Origin: Cuneatibacter caecimuris
GTDB taxonomy: Bacteria; Bacillota; Clostridia; Lachnospirales; Lachnospiraceae
DNA: 64,000 nucleotides
NCBI RefSeq assembly: GCF_004216775.1
Contig: NZ_SGXF01000003.1
Span: forward strand, 81,132 to 145,131
Direction: 5' to 3'
This document shows, in pieces, positions 46,004-54,470 of the stretch. The notes under the pieces were generated by a model, which was not told where the DNA came from, searched no databases, and worked only from the letters and a program-made list of their open reading frames with translations. Numbering within the stretch: position 1 is the stretch's first letter; every line of letters begins with the position of its first letter. A program made the translations under genes and the position numbers.

Positions 46004-46183
46004 TTATTTTGCAAACATAGTTTCTACATAGTTCTTCATTTCATCATGGCTGGATACCTGGCGAGCCCCTTCGATGATTGTTTCTCTTTCACTCTCGGAC
46101 AACTGTGCGAAACGGTTTAAAACATCAGAATGCATGGCCAGCTCCATCGTAAAACCTATAGGTAATTCTTCATTATCAATCAT
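46004..46183 (-). CDS. 59-residue conserved-type small protein
   Basis: Reads MIDNEELPIGFTMELAMHSD, then VLNRFAQLSESERETIIEGA and RQVSSHDEMKNYVETMFAK. Predicted all-helical. I chose ATG 46183 because GAGGTG lies 6 bases upstream; a longer GTG start would overlap that site. The 'LP-GF-x-ALAMN... F-x-LSE-E-...-I-x-x-AR-x-VSS' pattern recurs among small proteins of Clostridia. Function unknown. First gene of a two-gene minus-strand unit. Confidence 0.78.
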   Translation of the reverse strand: MIDNEELPIGFTMELAMHSDVLNRFAQLSESERETIIEGARQVSSHDEMKNYVETMFAK

Positions 46184-46369
46184 TTTTATCACCTCAAAAT
46201 TTAGTATGGTTTATTAAATTTAAAATATGCGCAGGTCCGGCAAATATTTTTCAGGAAAAAATTCTTGGACAGAAATTAGCTTGAGATTCCTGTGAAATTA
46301 TAATAGAATAAATTTAACAAAGAGACTTGCTGCGGATGGCTGCGCCGCGGCGGGATGAAGGAGAAAGAC

Positions 46370-47527
46370 ATGGGCGGAATGAAGAGTGAGGCGAAACTGA
46401 CATTTGGGGAAGCTACCAGCCTGATTGTGGGGCATGGGGTGGGTTCAGGAATATTATCTGTTCCCTATCTGGCTTCCAGAAACAGCTGGTTTGACCTGAT
46501 CTGGGTGGTGGCTGCGGTATATGGAATCAATCTGCTCCTCCATTTTATGATTGCAGAGCTGTCTTACCATAATGGGGGCGCGCAGTTTATAAAATGTTTT
46601 GAAAACGAGCTGTTTGTGGGACGGCTGAAAAAAATACTGACCTGGGGGGCCTTTGCCCTGCTGGGGTTTTCCGTATTAGTGAATGTCAGCGGGTTTATCA
46701 CCGGGGCATCAGCGGTGCTGGTTTCCTGGCTGGGAATACCGGAATGGCTGGGAATGGTTTTGTTTTATATGGCTGCCGCCGCGGTTGTGTTCGCAGGCAT
46801 GAAGCTGGTGGGGATCTGTGAAAAATTTGCGGTAGGCTCCATGGCGCTGGTGATGGTGATTCTTTTGGTTGCCACGCTGACCGGAAAAATACAGGATTTT
46901 CGACTGCAGTTTGTTTCTATGGGCAACGTGCTGGCGCTGTACAGCATGGTTTCCTTTTCCCTTTCCGCAGTGATGTCAGTCCCCCAGGTGGTGAAAGGGC
47001 TGGACGGGGACCCGCGCAGAATCAAGGGGGCCATTGCTGCGGGAACAGGAATTAATTTGCTGCTGATTCTGGTGATCACTGTTACCACGCTGCTGGGAGC
47101 GGGAAATAATATTTCTGAAAACGGGGCCCTGGTTGATCTCTCCAAAGAGCTGGGAGGATGGGTCAGCATAGTGGGATATGTGTTTTCCCTGCTGGCGCTG
47201 GCCACATCTTTCTGGGCCAATACGCTGAACCTCCGGGATGTGGTCTGCGAACAGACGCGGTGGGGAACCCGGGCAGGCTGGGCGCTGTCTTCTTTTCCCT
47301 GTCTTCTGATTGCGCTGATGGGAATCACCAGTTTTGTTGGATTTGTCAGGCTGGCGAGCATTGTGCAGGTCCTGACGGGAATCGGTGTGATCGTTGCGTA
47401 TCACCGGGCCAGAAAACGGGAGGGCTTCAGCCCGATCTGCGGCCGGCTGGGGGGCCTGCCTTTGCAGATTCTGGTGGTGGCCGGTTCCCTTGCGGCTACG
47501 GTCGGCGCGCTTTTGAAGATCAGTTGA
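46370..47527 (+). CDS. Amino-acid permease (AAAP/aromatic-type)
   Basis: 385 residues, about eleven membrane helices. It begins LTFGEATSLIVGHGVGSGIL followed by SVPYLASRN, the substrate-binding helix-1 signature of amino-acid/auxin and tryptophan/tyrosine permeases, and contains LYSMVSFSLSAVMSVPQVVKGL. I chose ATG 46370, six bases after GAAGGAG; the in-frame ATG 46355 lies before that site. Probably imports an amino acid by H+ or Na+ coupling; the substrate is unresolved. It is followed 17 bases later by the phosphodiesterase-like gene. Confidence 0.85.
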   Translation: MGGMKSEAKLTFGEATSLIVGHGVGSGILSVPYLASRNSWFDLIWVVAAVYGINLLLHFMIAELSYHNGGAQFIKCFENELFVGRLKKILTWGAFALLGFSVLVNVSGFITGASAVLVSWLGIPEWLGMVLFYMAAAAVVFAGMKLVGICEKFAVGSMALVMVILLVATLTGKIQDFRLQFVSMGNVLALYSMVSFSLSAVMSVPQVVKGLDGDPRRIKGAIAAGTGINLLLILVITVTTLLGAGNNISENGALVDLSKELGGWVSIVGYVFSLLALATSFWANTLNLRDVVCEQTRWGTRAGWALSSFPCLLIALMGITSFVGFVRLASIVQVLTGIGVIVAYHRARKREGFSPICGRLGGLPLQILVVAGSLAATVGALLKIS

Positions 47528-47544
47528 GAAAGAGGTGGAGAAAG

Positions 47545-48354
47545 ATGGGCAAGTTCAATAAGACCTGTATTACGGGTACGGCGGCCACCGCAGAACTGCT
47601 GCTGGGAGCCTTGCCCCACCAGGGTGCGGAAGCGCCTCTGGATGCAGTGCTGAAAAAGGCGGGGCAGGCGTTTGGGGGAGAGAGATGCAGCCGTATTTTT
47701 ATGTATAATCCAGACGCCATTGCCATGTGGTTTTATGAAAAGCACAGAAAGCTGTTTGTGCCGCTGGAAGAACGGTGCAGCCTGGCGCTGAAAATGCTGT
47801 CTGTCTTTCCTCCTGTAACGCCGGTTTGCTTTGCGTCCATGTACAGCGGGATGCAGCCGGAACAGCACGGAATTCGGGAATATACAAAGCCTGTGCTGCG
47901 GGCCAGGACAGTGTTTGATGAACTGGCTGCCGCCGGGAAGAAAATTGCGATTGTATCCACAGCAGGAGACAGCATCTCCGAAATTTTTTTGGAAAGGCCG
48001 GTGGACTACTATATCTATCCGAAAAAAGAAGAATGTAACCAAAAGGCGCTGGAACTGATCCGGGAGGACCGGCATGATATGATTGTGCTCTATAATGGGA
48101 ATTACGACTACTGTATTCACCGGTTCGGGCCGGAAGGGCTTCCTTCCATCCACGCGCTGAAGAAAAACATAGCCGCCTTCAACAGCATTTATGACGAAAT
48201 TTCAGCCAGTTGGGCGCAGCACAACACGGTGCTGGCTTTTGCTCCTGACCATGGCTGCCACAGGAAGTTTTTGCTTTTGGGAGACCACGGAATAAACGAG
48301 CCCTGTGATATGAATATAATGCATTTTTACAGCTTTTTGGCCAGAAAGAAATAA
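47545..48354 (+). CDS. Alkaline-phosphatase-superfamily nucleotide pyrophosphatase/phosphodiesterase-like
   Basis: 269 residues, soluble. Metal/phosphate features of the superfamily: an Asp in FMYNPDAIAMW, nucleophile-type Thr/Ser in PPVTPVCFASMYSGMQPEQH, and the second metal site APDHGCHRKFLLLGDHGINE with Asp, His, His. Shorter than classical alkaline phosphatases and closer to phosphodiesterase/phosphoglyceromutase-like members. GAGGTGGAG precedes ATG 47545. Co-transcribed with the permease upstream. Substrate unknown. Confidence 0.75.
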   Translation: MGKFNKTCITGTAATAELLLGALPHQGAEAPLDAVLKKAGQAFGGERCSRIFMYNPDAIAMWFYEKHRKLFVPLEERCSLALKMLSVFPPVTPVCFASMYSGMQPEQHGIREYTKPVLRARTVFDELAAAGKKIAIVSTAGDSISEIFLERPVDYYIYPKKEECNQKALELIREDRHDMIVLYNGNYDYCIHRFGPEGLPSIHALKKNIAAFNSIYDEISASWAQHNTVLAFAPDHGCHRKFLLLGDHGINEPCDMNIMHFYSFLARKK

Positions 48355-48365
48355 AATATGCCATG

Positions 48366-48422
48366 CCGTCTCACTGACCGCTTCGCTGTTCGGATAAAAG
48401 TCAGTGAGACGGGTGTTTTTTA
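48366..48422 (+). terminator. Terminator after phosphodiesterase-like gene
   Basis: CCGTCTCACTGAC (48366-48378) pairs perfectly with GTCAGTGAGACGG (48400-48412), then GTGTTTTTTAA. The T-run overlaps the stop of the convergent gene. Confidence 0.9.
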
Positions 48423-48821
48423 AAGAAGATATTCAGCCGGAGGATTTCCTGAAAAATCAGCAATGACCGCCCTTCCGTCTGAAATATAGAAAACTTCAAA
48501 TATTGGATTGTCAGCAGTGTGGTACTGCTGCTTTACAATCGGATTCTCCATACAGACCTGCTTTACTTCCATATTGTCCACAAAAACAGCTCTGCCGCTG
48601 AGACGGAGCCAGGCAAAAGAGGGGCTGGAAACACAGATCTCAATCCAGGGATTATTCTGCATATCAGCATATACATCTTTTTGGCTGTTTGTACAGAACC
48701 ATAATTTACCGTCCTTTTCTGTGGAAAACATGAACGGCCTGCACTTCGGTTTCCCGTCTCTCCCGGCTGTAGCCAGATATTGTACTGGATTCTCTTTCAA
48801 AAAAGCAGTGACTTCCTTCAT
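48420..48821 (-). CDS. Pyridoxamine 5'-phosphate oxidase-like flavoprotein
   Basis: 133 residues, small split-barrel fold that binds FMN or F420. VQYLATAGRDGKPKCRPFMF, LWFCTNSQKDVYADMQNNPW and IEICVSSPSFAWLRLSGRAV form the family's six-stranded core. Too short for a true PdxH and lacks its C-terminal substrate region, so a general flavin reductase or oxidoreductase role is more likely. I chose ATG 48821 because AAGGAGGA is 7 bases upstream. Confidence 0.88.
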   Translation of the reverse strand: MKEVTAFLKENPVQYLATAGRDGKPKCRPFMFSTEKDGKLWFCTNSQKDVYADMQNNPWIEICVSSPSFAWLRLSGRAVFVDNMEVKQVCMENPIVKQQYHTADNPIFEVFYISDGRAVIADFSGNPPAEYLL

Positions 48822-49009
48822 GATGTGTTCCTCCTTATACATTAAAACGAATTTCAGGCTTGTCAGGCATCAGCCTGTAATTCTATAATAAATATAAAAG
48901 ATTCCCCTGTAAAGCAGGCACAATAAAGTGCTATAGTTACCTTGGAGTGACAAGCTAAAATAGCTGCATAGATTACCGGCAAAAAGAGAAGCAGCAGGGA
49001 GGAGAAGAG

Positions 49010-50200
49010 ATGATAAAGGATGCAGAAAAGATCCGCGCTTACCGGCTTCATGCCCACCATCTGGATGAAAAAGTTCCGCCTTCTGGGCTGTGGGAGGAGG
49101 CGGGAGCCTGCGGCCTTCAGAATTCGCCTCCGGGAGCCTGGGAAACTGCTTTGTTTAACCGGGCGTACGGCTGCTCTCTCCTGGAATTGCAGGATATTTT
49201 ATACAAAGAAAAAAGCCTGCTGCAGGCGTGGAGCTTTCGGGGCGCGCCGGTGGTTTTCCCCACATCGGAAAGCGATGTATTTCTCACTGCGCTGATGGCC
49301 CGGGAGGGGGAACAGCCCTGGATTTATACGTCGGGAATCGCAGCGGCGCTGGATTTTCTGGGGATGTCTTTTGAACAGGTCTATGATCTTATGAGAAAAG
49401 CGGTGGGCTATCTGGACTGTCATACCGTGAAGAGCAAGGAAACACTGGACCAGGTGCTGGCCGGGATCGTGTGGAAAGAACTGCCTGCTGAAAAACAGGT
49501 TCTGTGGAATGCGCCGTCTATGTATGGCCGGCCAGACAGGCAGACGGTAGGCGGCGCGGCGGTATCGTTTCTTCTCAGGCCCTGTTCTTTTGATTCTCTG
49601 GTTGTGTTCGGGGAACGGCAGGGAATAAGCCCAGTTTTTACGTCTTTTCGAAACTGGACCGGCCTTGTGCCTGAAAAAAGAGAGAGTGCGGAAAAAGAAC
49701 TGGTTCGAAAATTTTTGCACTGTTATGGCCCTGCGACTGTAAATCATTTTGGAGAATGGCTGGGGTGCTCACCTGCGCAGGCCCGCCGTCTGTGGAGTAC
49801 AATAGAAGAGGAAATGGTGCGGCTGAATGTTATGGGAAGAGTATGCTATATGCTGGCTTGTGACGCCGGGGAACTGGAGCATTCAGTACTTACCGGAGAA
49901 AGGCTGCTTTTATTAGGAGCGCATGACCCATATCTGGATATGAAAGATAAAACAGTAATTTTGGAAGATCCAGGCCTGCAAAAGGCAGTATGGAGATATG
50001 CTGCCAATCCAGGTGTGATTTTAAAAGGCGGACGTGGGGCCGGAATATGGAAAGCCAGGGCGCAGAACGGGAAATTATATATTTCTATGACGTTGTTTGA
50101 GCAGTTCAGCGGGGAGGAGCAGAAGGTTCTTAAGAATTTAGCTGCTGAATATGGTGCTTTCCGGAAGCTGGTTCTGAAAGAATGTACCATAGAGGCCTGA
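49010..50200 (+). CDS. Winged-helix DNA-binding protein, HTH_42/AlkZ-like family
   Basis: 396 residues. The HTH_42 (YcaQ/AlkX/AlkZ-like) superfamily is recognised by the early hydrophobic/aromatic region (LWEEAGACGLQNSPPGAWET), LLQAWSFRGAPVVFP, the middle CYGPATVNHFGEWLGCSPAQ and LLGAHDPYLDMKD, ending with VILKGGRGAGIWKAR. Characterised members (AlkZ, YcaQ) are DNA glycosylases that unhook interstrand crosslinks or excise toxic bases; I do not see the catalytic QxQ-type motif, so enzymatic activity is uncertain. GGGAGGAG precedes ATG 49010. Single gene. Confidence 0.8.
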   Translation: MIKDAEKIRAYRLHAHHLDEKVPPSGLWEEAGACGLQNSPPGAWETALFNRAYGCSLLELQDILYKEKSLLQAWSFRGAPVVFPTSESDVFLTALMAREGEQPWIYTSGIAAALDFLGMSFEQVYDLMRKAVGYLDCHTVKSKETLDQVLAGIVWKELPAEKQVLWNAPSMYGRPDRQTVGGAAVSFLLRPCSFDSLVVFGERQGISPVFTSFRNWTGLVPEKRESAEKELVRKFLHCYGPATVNHFGEWLGCSPAQARRLWSTIEEEMVRLNVMGRVCYMLACDAGELEHSVLTGERLLLLGAHDPYLDMKDKTVILEDPGLQKAVWRYAANPGVILKGGRGAGIWKARAQNGKLYISMTLFEQFSGEEQKVLKNLAAEYGAFRKLVLKECTIEA

Positions 50201-50236
50201 TGGAAGCATTATATACAGCGCCGGAGCCGGGCAGCC

Positions 50237-50620
50237 TCAGGCTGCCCGCTGCCTGGCCACGCCGAAGATATAGAGAATGCTGATAATCATGCTGATCATA
50301 GAGGCTGTGATGCTGTCGCGGGACGCGGCATTTACAATCAGGGAAAAGGCCCCCAGGATCAGAAGAACGATTCCCATGGCCAGACAAAGCTTCAGATTTC
50401 TTCCCCGTACTCCGTTTATCCCGGCCAAAAAGGACAACAGGATGGAGATAATTGTAGAAATCATCAGCAGAATCATCAATCCAACGCCGGCCGATACATC
50501 CCCGGCCGCAGCCCCGAGAATCCCGCCGAAGGCAAGACCGGCCAGCAGGGAGACAATGCCCAGAGCGCCGTTGAGGATATAGAGGATTCCTGTTACCTTC
50601 AGAAGTCCGTTTACTTTCAT
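50237..50620 (-). CDS. Small four-helix membrane protein
   Basis: 127 residues with about four membrane segments: TGILYILNGALGIVSLLAG, GVGLMILLMISTIISILLSF, CLAMGIVLLILGAFSLIV, and SMISMIISILYIFGVA. There is a Gly/Ala-rich loop (FGGILGAAAGDVSAG). AAAGGAGA precedes ATG 50620. Function unknown; resembles small DUF4064-type membrane proteins of Firmicutes. Convergent with the HTH_42 gene. Confidence 0.75.
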   Translation of the reverse strand: MKVNGLLKVTGILYILNGALGIVSLLAGLAFGGILGAAAGDVSAGVGLMILLMISTIISILLSFLAGINGVRGRNLKLCLAMGIVLLILGAFSLIVNAASRDSITASMISMIISILYIFGVARQRAA

Positions 50621-50755
50621 TGTGGTCTCCTTTGCTAAATGATTTTGGTTATAGTATATCATGAACAGGGAATTTTACAACAAAGAATCAGCGGGCTTGC
50701 CCACTTTCCATCTTTCCGGTATAATAAAAGGATAAGACAGATAAGGGAGAAAAAG

Positions 50756-51715
50756 ATGAAATTGTACCTTGCCCCGCTGGAGGGGATTACCGGATATGTA
50801 TACCGGAATATATGGGGTGATATGTTTGGAGGGGCTGACCGGTGTTTTACCCCTTTTCTATCGCCAAATCAGAATTACAGTTTTCAATCCAAAGAGCTGA
50901 ATGACGTCCTGCCGGAACACAATCAGCAGATGGAAACAGTGCCTCAGATACTGGCAAACCGCGCGGATTATTTCCTGTGGGCGGCTGAGGAACTGAGAAA
51001 GATGGGATACGGGGAAGTGAATCTTAATCTGGGCTGCCCTTCCGGGACCGTGGTTGCAAAACAGAAAGGGTCAGGCCTTCTGGCATATCCGGAAAAGCTG
51101 GACCGGTTTCTGGATGATATTTTTTCCGGCGCTAAAGTCAGGGTTTCCATAAAAACGCGCCTGGGAAAAGAGTCCCCGGAAGAATTTGAAGGGCTGCTGG
51201 AAATATTCAATCAATATCCTCTTGCCGAACTGATTATCCATCCCAGGGTGCAGAAGGATTTTTACGGGAATACGCCGGACCTGTCTTCTTTTTTGAAAGC
51301 CCAGGACAGCTGCAGCTGCCCGGTCTGCTACAATGGGGATATCTTTACACTGGCTGATTATCAGGCCTTTTCGGAGGCGTTTCCGGAAACGGGACGGCTG
51401 ATGCTGGGCCGCGGCGTCCTGGCAAACCCTGCTCTGGTGCGGGAGATCCGGGGCGGAGACAAGCTGCAAAAAGATGAGCTAAGAAGCTTTCATGACCGCC
51501 TGCTGGCGGAATATGTCAGGCTGATGAGCGGGGACAGGCCGGTGCTGTTTAAAATGAAGGAGCTGTGGAATTATATGGCCTGGATGTTCACAGAACCGGC
51601 AAAAGTGTTGAAAAAAGTGAGAAAAACATCTTACGTAAAGGATTATAAAGCAGCTGCGGAAGAAATTTTAAGAGGGATGGAGCTGGCTGAGGGCGCCGGC
51701 TTTCAGCCGTCATAA
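50756..51715 (+). CDS. tRNA-dihydrouridine synthase family protein
   Basis: 319 residues, FMN enzyme that reduces uridine to dihydrouridine in tRNA. YLAPLEGITGYVYRN opens the TIM barrel; NLNLGCPSGTVVAKQKGSGL carries the catalytic Cys (GCP); VSIKTRLG, ELIIHPRVQKDFY, VCYNGDIF and LMLGRGVLANPALVREI are FMN-binding segments. The C-terminal helical domain follows. I chose ATG 50756, preceded by AAGGGAGAA. First gene of a six-gene run (dus-arsC-niaR-nth-sbcD-sbcC) with short gaps. Confidence 0.93.
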   Translation: MKLYLAPLEGITGYVYRNIWGDMFGGADRCFTPFLSPNQNYSFQSKELNDVLPEHNQQMETVPQILANRADYFLWAAEELRKMGYGEVNLNLGCPSGTVVAKQKGSGLLAYPEKLDRFLDDIFSGAKVRVSIKTRLGKESPEEFEGLLEIFNQYPLAELIIHPRVQKDFYGNTPDLSSFLKAQDSCSCPVCYNGDIFTLADYQAFSEAFPETGRLMLGRGVLANPALVREIRGGDKLQKDELRSFHDRLLAEYVRLMSGDRPVLFKMKELWNYMAWMFTEPAKVLKKVRKTSYVKDYKAAAEEILRGMELAEGAGFQPS

Positions 51716-51735
51716 AGAATCAGGGAGGAATATAA

Positions 51736-52086
51736 ATGCTTATAATAGAATATCCAAAATGCAGTACCTGCCGGAAAGCGGTGAAATGGCTTCGGGAGAA
51801 GCAGCAGGACTTTGAAGACAGAAATATTGCGGAGCAGAATCCGACAGTGGAGGAATTACAGAGGTGGCAGAAAATGAGCGGCCTGCCGCTGAAGAAATTT
51901 TTCAATACCAGCGGGAAGATCTATAAAGAGCTGGGTCTGAAGGAGAAGCTGCCGGGAATGACAGTTAAAGAACAGCTGGAGCTTCTTGCCTCCGACGGGA
52001 TGCTGGTGAAGCGGCCGCTGCTGATTCTGGAGGATTCCGTACTGGTGGGCTTTTGCGAAGAACAATGGGCGGAAAAAGTGAAATAA
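51736..52086 (+). CDS. ArsC/Spx-family thioredoxin-fold protein
   Basis: 116 residues. Thioredoxin-fold reductase-like protein with the Y-P-KCSTCRKAVKWL active-site segment (CxxC), FEDRNIAEQNPTVEELQRW, LPLKKFFNTSGKIYKELGL and LVKRPLLILEDSVLVGF, as in YffB/MgsR-type proteins. The second Cys keeps the Spx-like redox pair. Arsenate reductase, Spx-like regulator or glutathione-type reductase cannot be separated by sequence alone; the absence of ars genes argues against arsenic resistance. GGGAGGAA precedes ATG 51736. Confidence 0.9.
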   Translation: MLIIEYPKCSTCRKAVKWLREKQQDFEDRNIAEQNPTVEELQRWQKMSGLPLKKFFNTSGKIYKELGLKEKLPGMTVKEQLELLASDGMLVKRPLLILEDSVLVGFCEEQWAEKVK

Positions 52087-52106
52087 AAGGGAAAGGAAGA
52101 ACAGGG

Positions 52107-52613
52107 ATGAGCGGGGAAGAACGCAGAGAGGAAGTTCTGAAATATCTGAAAACATCCGGCAGCCCGGTATCAGGCGCGGCGCTGGCGGAAGAATTCGGCG
52201 TCAGCCGGCAGGTGATTGTGCAGGATATTGCTTTGCTGCGGGCATCCTGCCACCAGATACTTTCCACCAACCGGGGATATGTCTGCAGCGGAAAAAGCGC
52301 AGTGTCTGAAGTGTTTTGCGTCTGCCACGCAGACGATGAAATACAGGAAGAACTGAATTTGATTGTGGACTGCGGCGGGACGGTGGAGGATGTGTTTGTA
52401 GAGCATGAGGTATATGGCAGGCTCCGGGCGGACCTGAAAGTCCGGTCAAGGCGGCAGGTGCAGGAGTTTGTGGATGGGATTAAAAGCGGCAAATCCAGTC
52501 CGCTGAAAAATATTACTTCAGGCGTTCATTATCATACAGTCTCGGCGGATTCTGAGGCTGTGCTGGATTCTGTGAAAGAAGAGCTGGAGAAGAGAGGCTT
52601 TTTGGCGAGGTAA
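52107..52613 (+). CDS. niaR: Niacin-responsive repressor NiaR (HTH_11 + 3H)
   Basis: 168 residues. N-terminal HTH_11 winged helix (REEVLKYLKTSGSPVSGAAL, AEEFGVSRQVIVQDIALLRA) and C-terminal 3H domain with its characteristic histidines (CHADDEIQ, FVEHEVYGRLRADLKV, GVHYHTV). NiaR represses NAD-synthesis or niacin-uptake genes when nicotinate is abundant. I chose ATG 52107 after AAAGGAAG; a longer in-frame start lies inside the ArsC-like gene. A nicotinamidase-like gene 5 kb away may belong to the same pathway, although no NiaR site was identified there. Confidence 0.92.
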   Translation: MSGEERREEVLKYLKTSGSPVSGAALAEEFGVSRQVIVQDIALLRASCHQILSTNRGYVCSGKSAVSEVFCVCHADDEIQEELNLIVDCGGTVEDVFVEHEVYGRLRADLKVRSRRQVQEFVDGIKSGKSSPLKNITSGVHYHTVSADSEAVLDSVKEELEKRGFLAR

Positions 52614-52616
52614 CAG

Positions 52617-53306
52617 GTGAAAAATACAAAGGAAGAAAAACAGGGATCTCAGACTGAGGGACAGGCTATTCCGGATAAAAAACGGGAGAGCAGCGCTGTA
52701 ACTGCTGTTCTGGAAGAGCTTGACAGGAAATATGGCACAGAAAAACAGGGATTTTTGCACCACCAGCCATGGCAGCTTCTGGTTGCAATCATGCTCAGCG
52801 CCCAGAGCACGGATAAGCAGGTGGAGGAAGTGCTGCCGGCCCTGTTTGGACGATATCAGGAAGCGCCGCAAGTGGCCGGGGCTGCGCTGGAAGAAATCGA
52901 AGGGTATATTAAATCCGTAGGGCTGTATAAGAACAAAGCCAGGAATATAAAGGAATGCTGCAGGCAGATTGCAGAAGAATTTGGAGGGAAGGTTCCGGAA
53001 AATATAGAAGATCTTCTGACGCTGGCGGGAGTGGGCCGCAAAACCGCCACACTTTTCCTGGCGGACTGCTGCGGGATTCCGGGAGTGACCGTGGACACCC
53101 ATGTATTCCGCATTTCCAGAAGGCTGGGCTGGGCATCCGGAAAAAATCCGGTCCAGGTGGAAAAGGAGCTGGAAAAGGTCTTGCCTGTGGAACACTGGAA
53201 CAGGATCAATTTTCAGCTGATCTATCTGGGAAGGGAGATCTGTACTGCGAGAAAAGCGCGCTGCGAAGAATGCCCGCTGGCGCAGTGGTGCGAAAAGCAG
53301 CTTTAA
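52617..53306 (+). CDS. nth: Endonuclease III
   Basis: 229 residues. DNA glycosylase/AP lyase for oxidised pyrimidines in base-excision repair. Helix-hairpin-helix LLTLAGVGRKTATLFLADCC with catalytic Lys in GRKTA, catalytic Asp in GVTVDTHVFRIS, and a C-terminal 4Fe-4S cluster with the C-x6-C-x2-C-x5-C spacing (CTARKARCEECPLAQWC). The first ~30 residues are a hydrophilic extension not usual in the family. Start GTG 52617 after GAGG. It follows niaR by 3 bases and precedes sbcD by 9 bases. Confidence 0.95.
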   Translation: MKNTKEEKQGSQTEGQAIPDKKRESSAVTAVLEELDRKYGTEKQGFLHHQPWQLLVAIMLSAQSTDKQVEEVLPALFGRYQEAPQVAGAALEEIEGYIKSVGLYKNKARNIKECCRQIAEEFGGKVPENIEDLLTLAGVGRKTATLFLADCCGIPGVTVDTHVFRISRRLGWASGKNPVQVEKELEKVLPVEHWNRINFQLIYLGREICTARKARCEECPLAQWCEKQL

Positions 53307-53315
53307 GGAGGTATC

Positions 53316-54470
53316 ATGAGATTTCTGCATGTTGCGGATCTGCATATCGGTAAAGTGGTGAATGAATTTTCCATGCTGGAGGATCAGGCTTACATCCTGG
53401 ACCAGATTGCCGGTCTGGCTGTTGAGAGAAAGGTGGATGCGGTGGTGGCGGCGGGAGATCTGTATGACCGTTCCATTCCGCCGGCTCCGGCGGTGATTCT
53501 GCTGGACCGCTTTCTGGACAAGCTGTCTGCTGAGGGAATCCCGGTAATAGCTGTTTCCGGAAACCACGACAGTCCGGAACGCTTAAATTTTGCCAGCAGT
53601 ATGCTGGAAAAGCAGGGGGTGTATCTGGCAGGGATTTATCAGGGGAAAGTCAGGGAAGCTGTGTTACAGGACCAGTGGGGGGATGTGGCATTTTTTTTGC
53701 TGCCTTACCTTCGGCCGTCGGTGGTAAACGACTGTCTGGGGACTGGCTGCAAATCTTTCCAGGAAGCGGCAGAGGCAGTTTTGGAAGGACTTCCTGAACG
53801 GAAAGGCCGCCGCGTGCTGGTTGCCCATCAGTTCGTGGCGGCGGCAGGCCAGCCCCCAGAACTTTCAGATTCAGAAATGCCGCTCTCCGTGGGAGGAACT
53901 GAGCTGGTGGATGCCGCTCTTTTTCAGGGATTTGATTATGTCGCCCTGGGGCACCTCCACCGTTGCCAGCGGGTGGGACAGGGGCCCGTATATTATGCGG
54001 GCTCTCCTCTGAAATACTCTAAATCGGAGGTGAATGGCAGAAAATATGCTCTTTTGGTGGAGATGGACGGAGACGGCAGGGTTGAGGTAAAAAAAGAAGA
54101 ACTGCGCCCCTTGCGGGATATGCGCTGTATCAGAGGTCCTCTGAAAGAATTGATCAGAGAAGAAGTGGCTGCCCTTGGAAACCGGGAGGACTATCTGTTT
54201 GTTACACTGACAGACAAAGGAGAGCTGCTGGATCCCATGCGCACATTGCGCGGCGTCTACCCAAATACGATGCAGGCGGAGAGGGAGACCGGGCGTAGAA
54301 TTCTTCAAGACAGGGCCATGGATGCCGGACCGGCAAAGACAGAGCGCCCTGGACCGGTGGAATTGTTCCGGCAGTTTTATTCCTACGCGTTTAGGGGGGA
54401 AGAGATGGACGAAGAACAGACGGCAGCATTGAGGAAGGTTTTGGATGAGATGGGAGGCGAGGCGGAATGA
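53316..54470 (+). CDS. sbcD: Exonuclease SbcD subunit
   Basis: 384 residues. Mn-dependent nuclease subunit of the SbcCD (Rad50/Mre11-type) complex that opens hairpins and trims protein-blocked DNA ends. Phosphoesterase motifs in order: RFLHVADLHIGK (Asp, His), VVAAGDLYDRSIPP (Gly-Asp), VSGNHDSPERL (GNHD), VAHQFV and GHLHRCQ (GHxH). AAGGAGG precedes ATG 53316. Overlaps sbcC by 4 bases (ATGA). SbcCD cuts inverted repeats, which is of interest given the many long hairpin elements in this chromosome. Confidence 0.95.
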   Translation: MRFLHVADLHIGKVVNEFSMLEDQAYILDQIAGLAVERKVDAVVAAGDLYDRSIPPAPAVILLDRFLDKLSAEGIPVIAVSGNHDSPERLNFASSMLEKQGVYLAGIYQGKVREAVLQDQWGDVAFFLLPYLRPSVVNDCLGTGCKSFQEAAEAVLEGLPERKGRRVLVAHQFVAAAGQPPELSDSEMPLSVGGTELVDAALFQGFDYVALGHLHRCQRVGQGPVYYAGSPLKYSKSEVNGRKYALLVEMDGDGRVEVKKEELRPLRDMRCIRGPLKELIREEVAALGNREDYLFVTLTDKGELLDPMRTLRGVYPNTMQAERETGRRILQDRAMDAGPAKTERPGPVELFRQFYSYAFRGEEMDEEQTAALRKVLDEMGGEAE

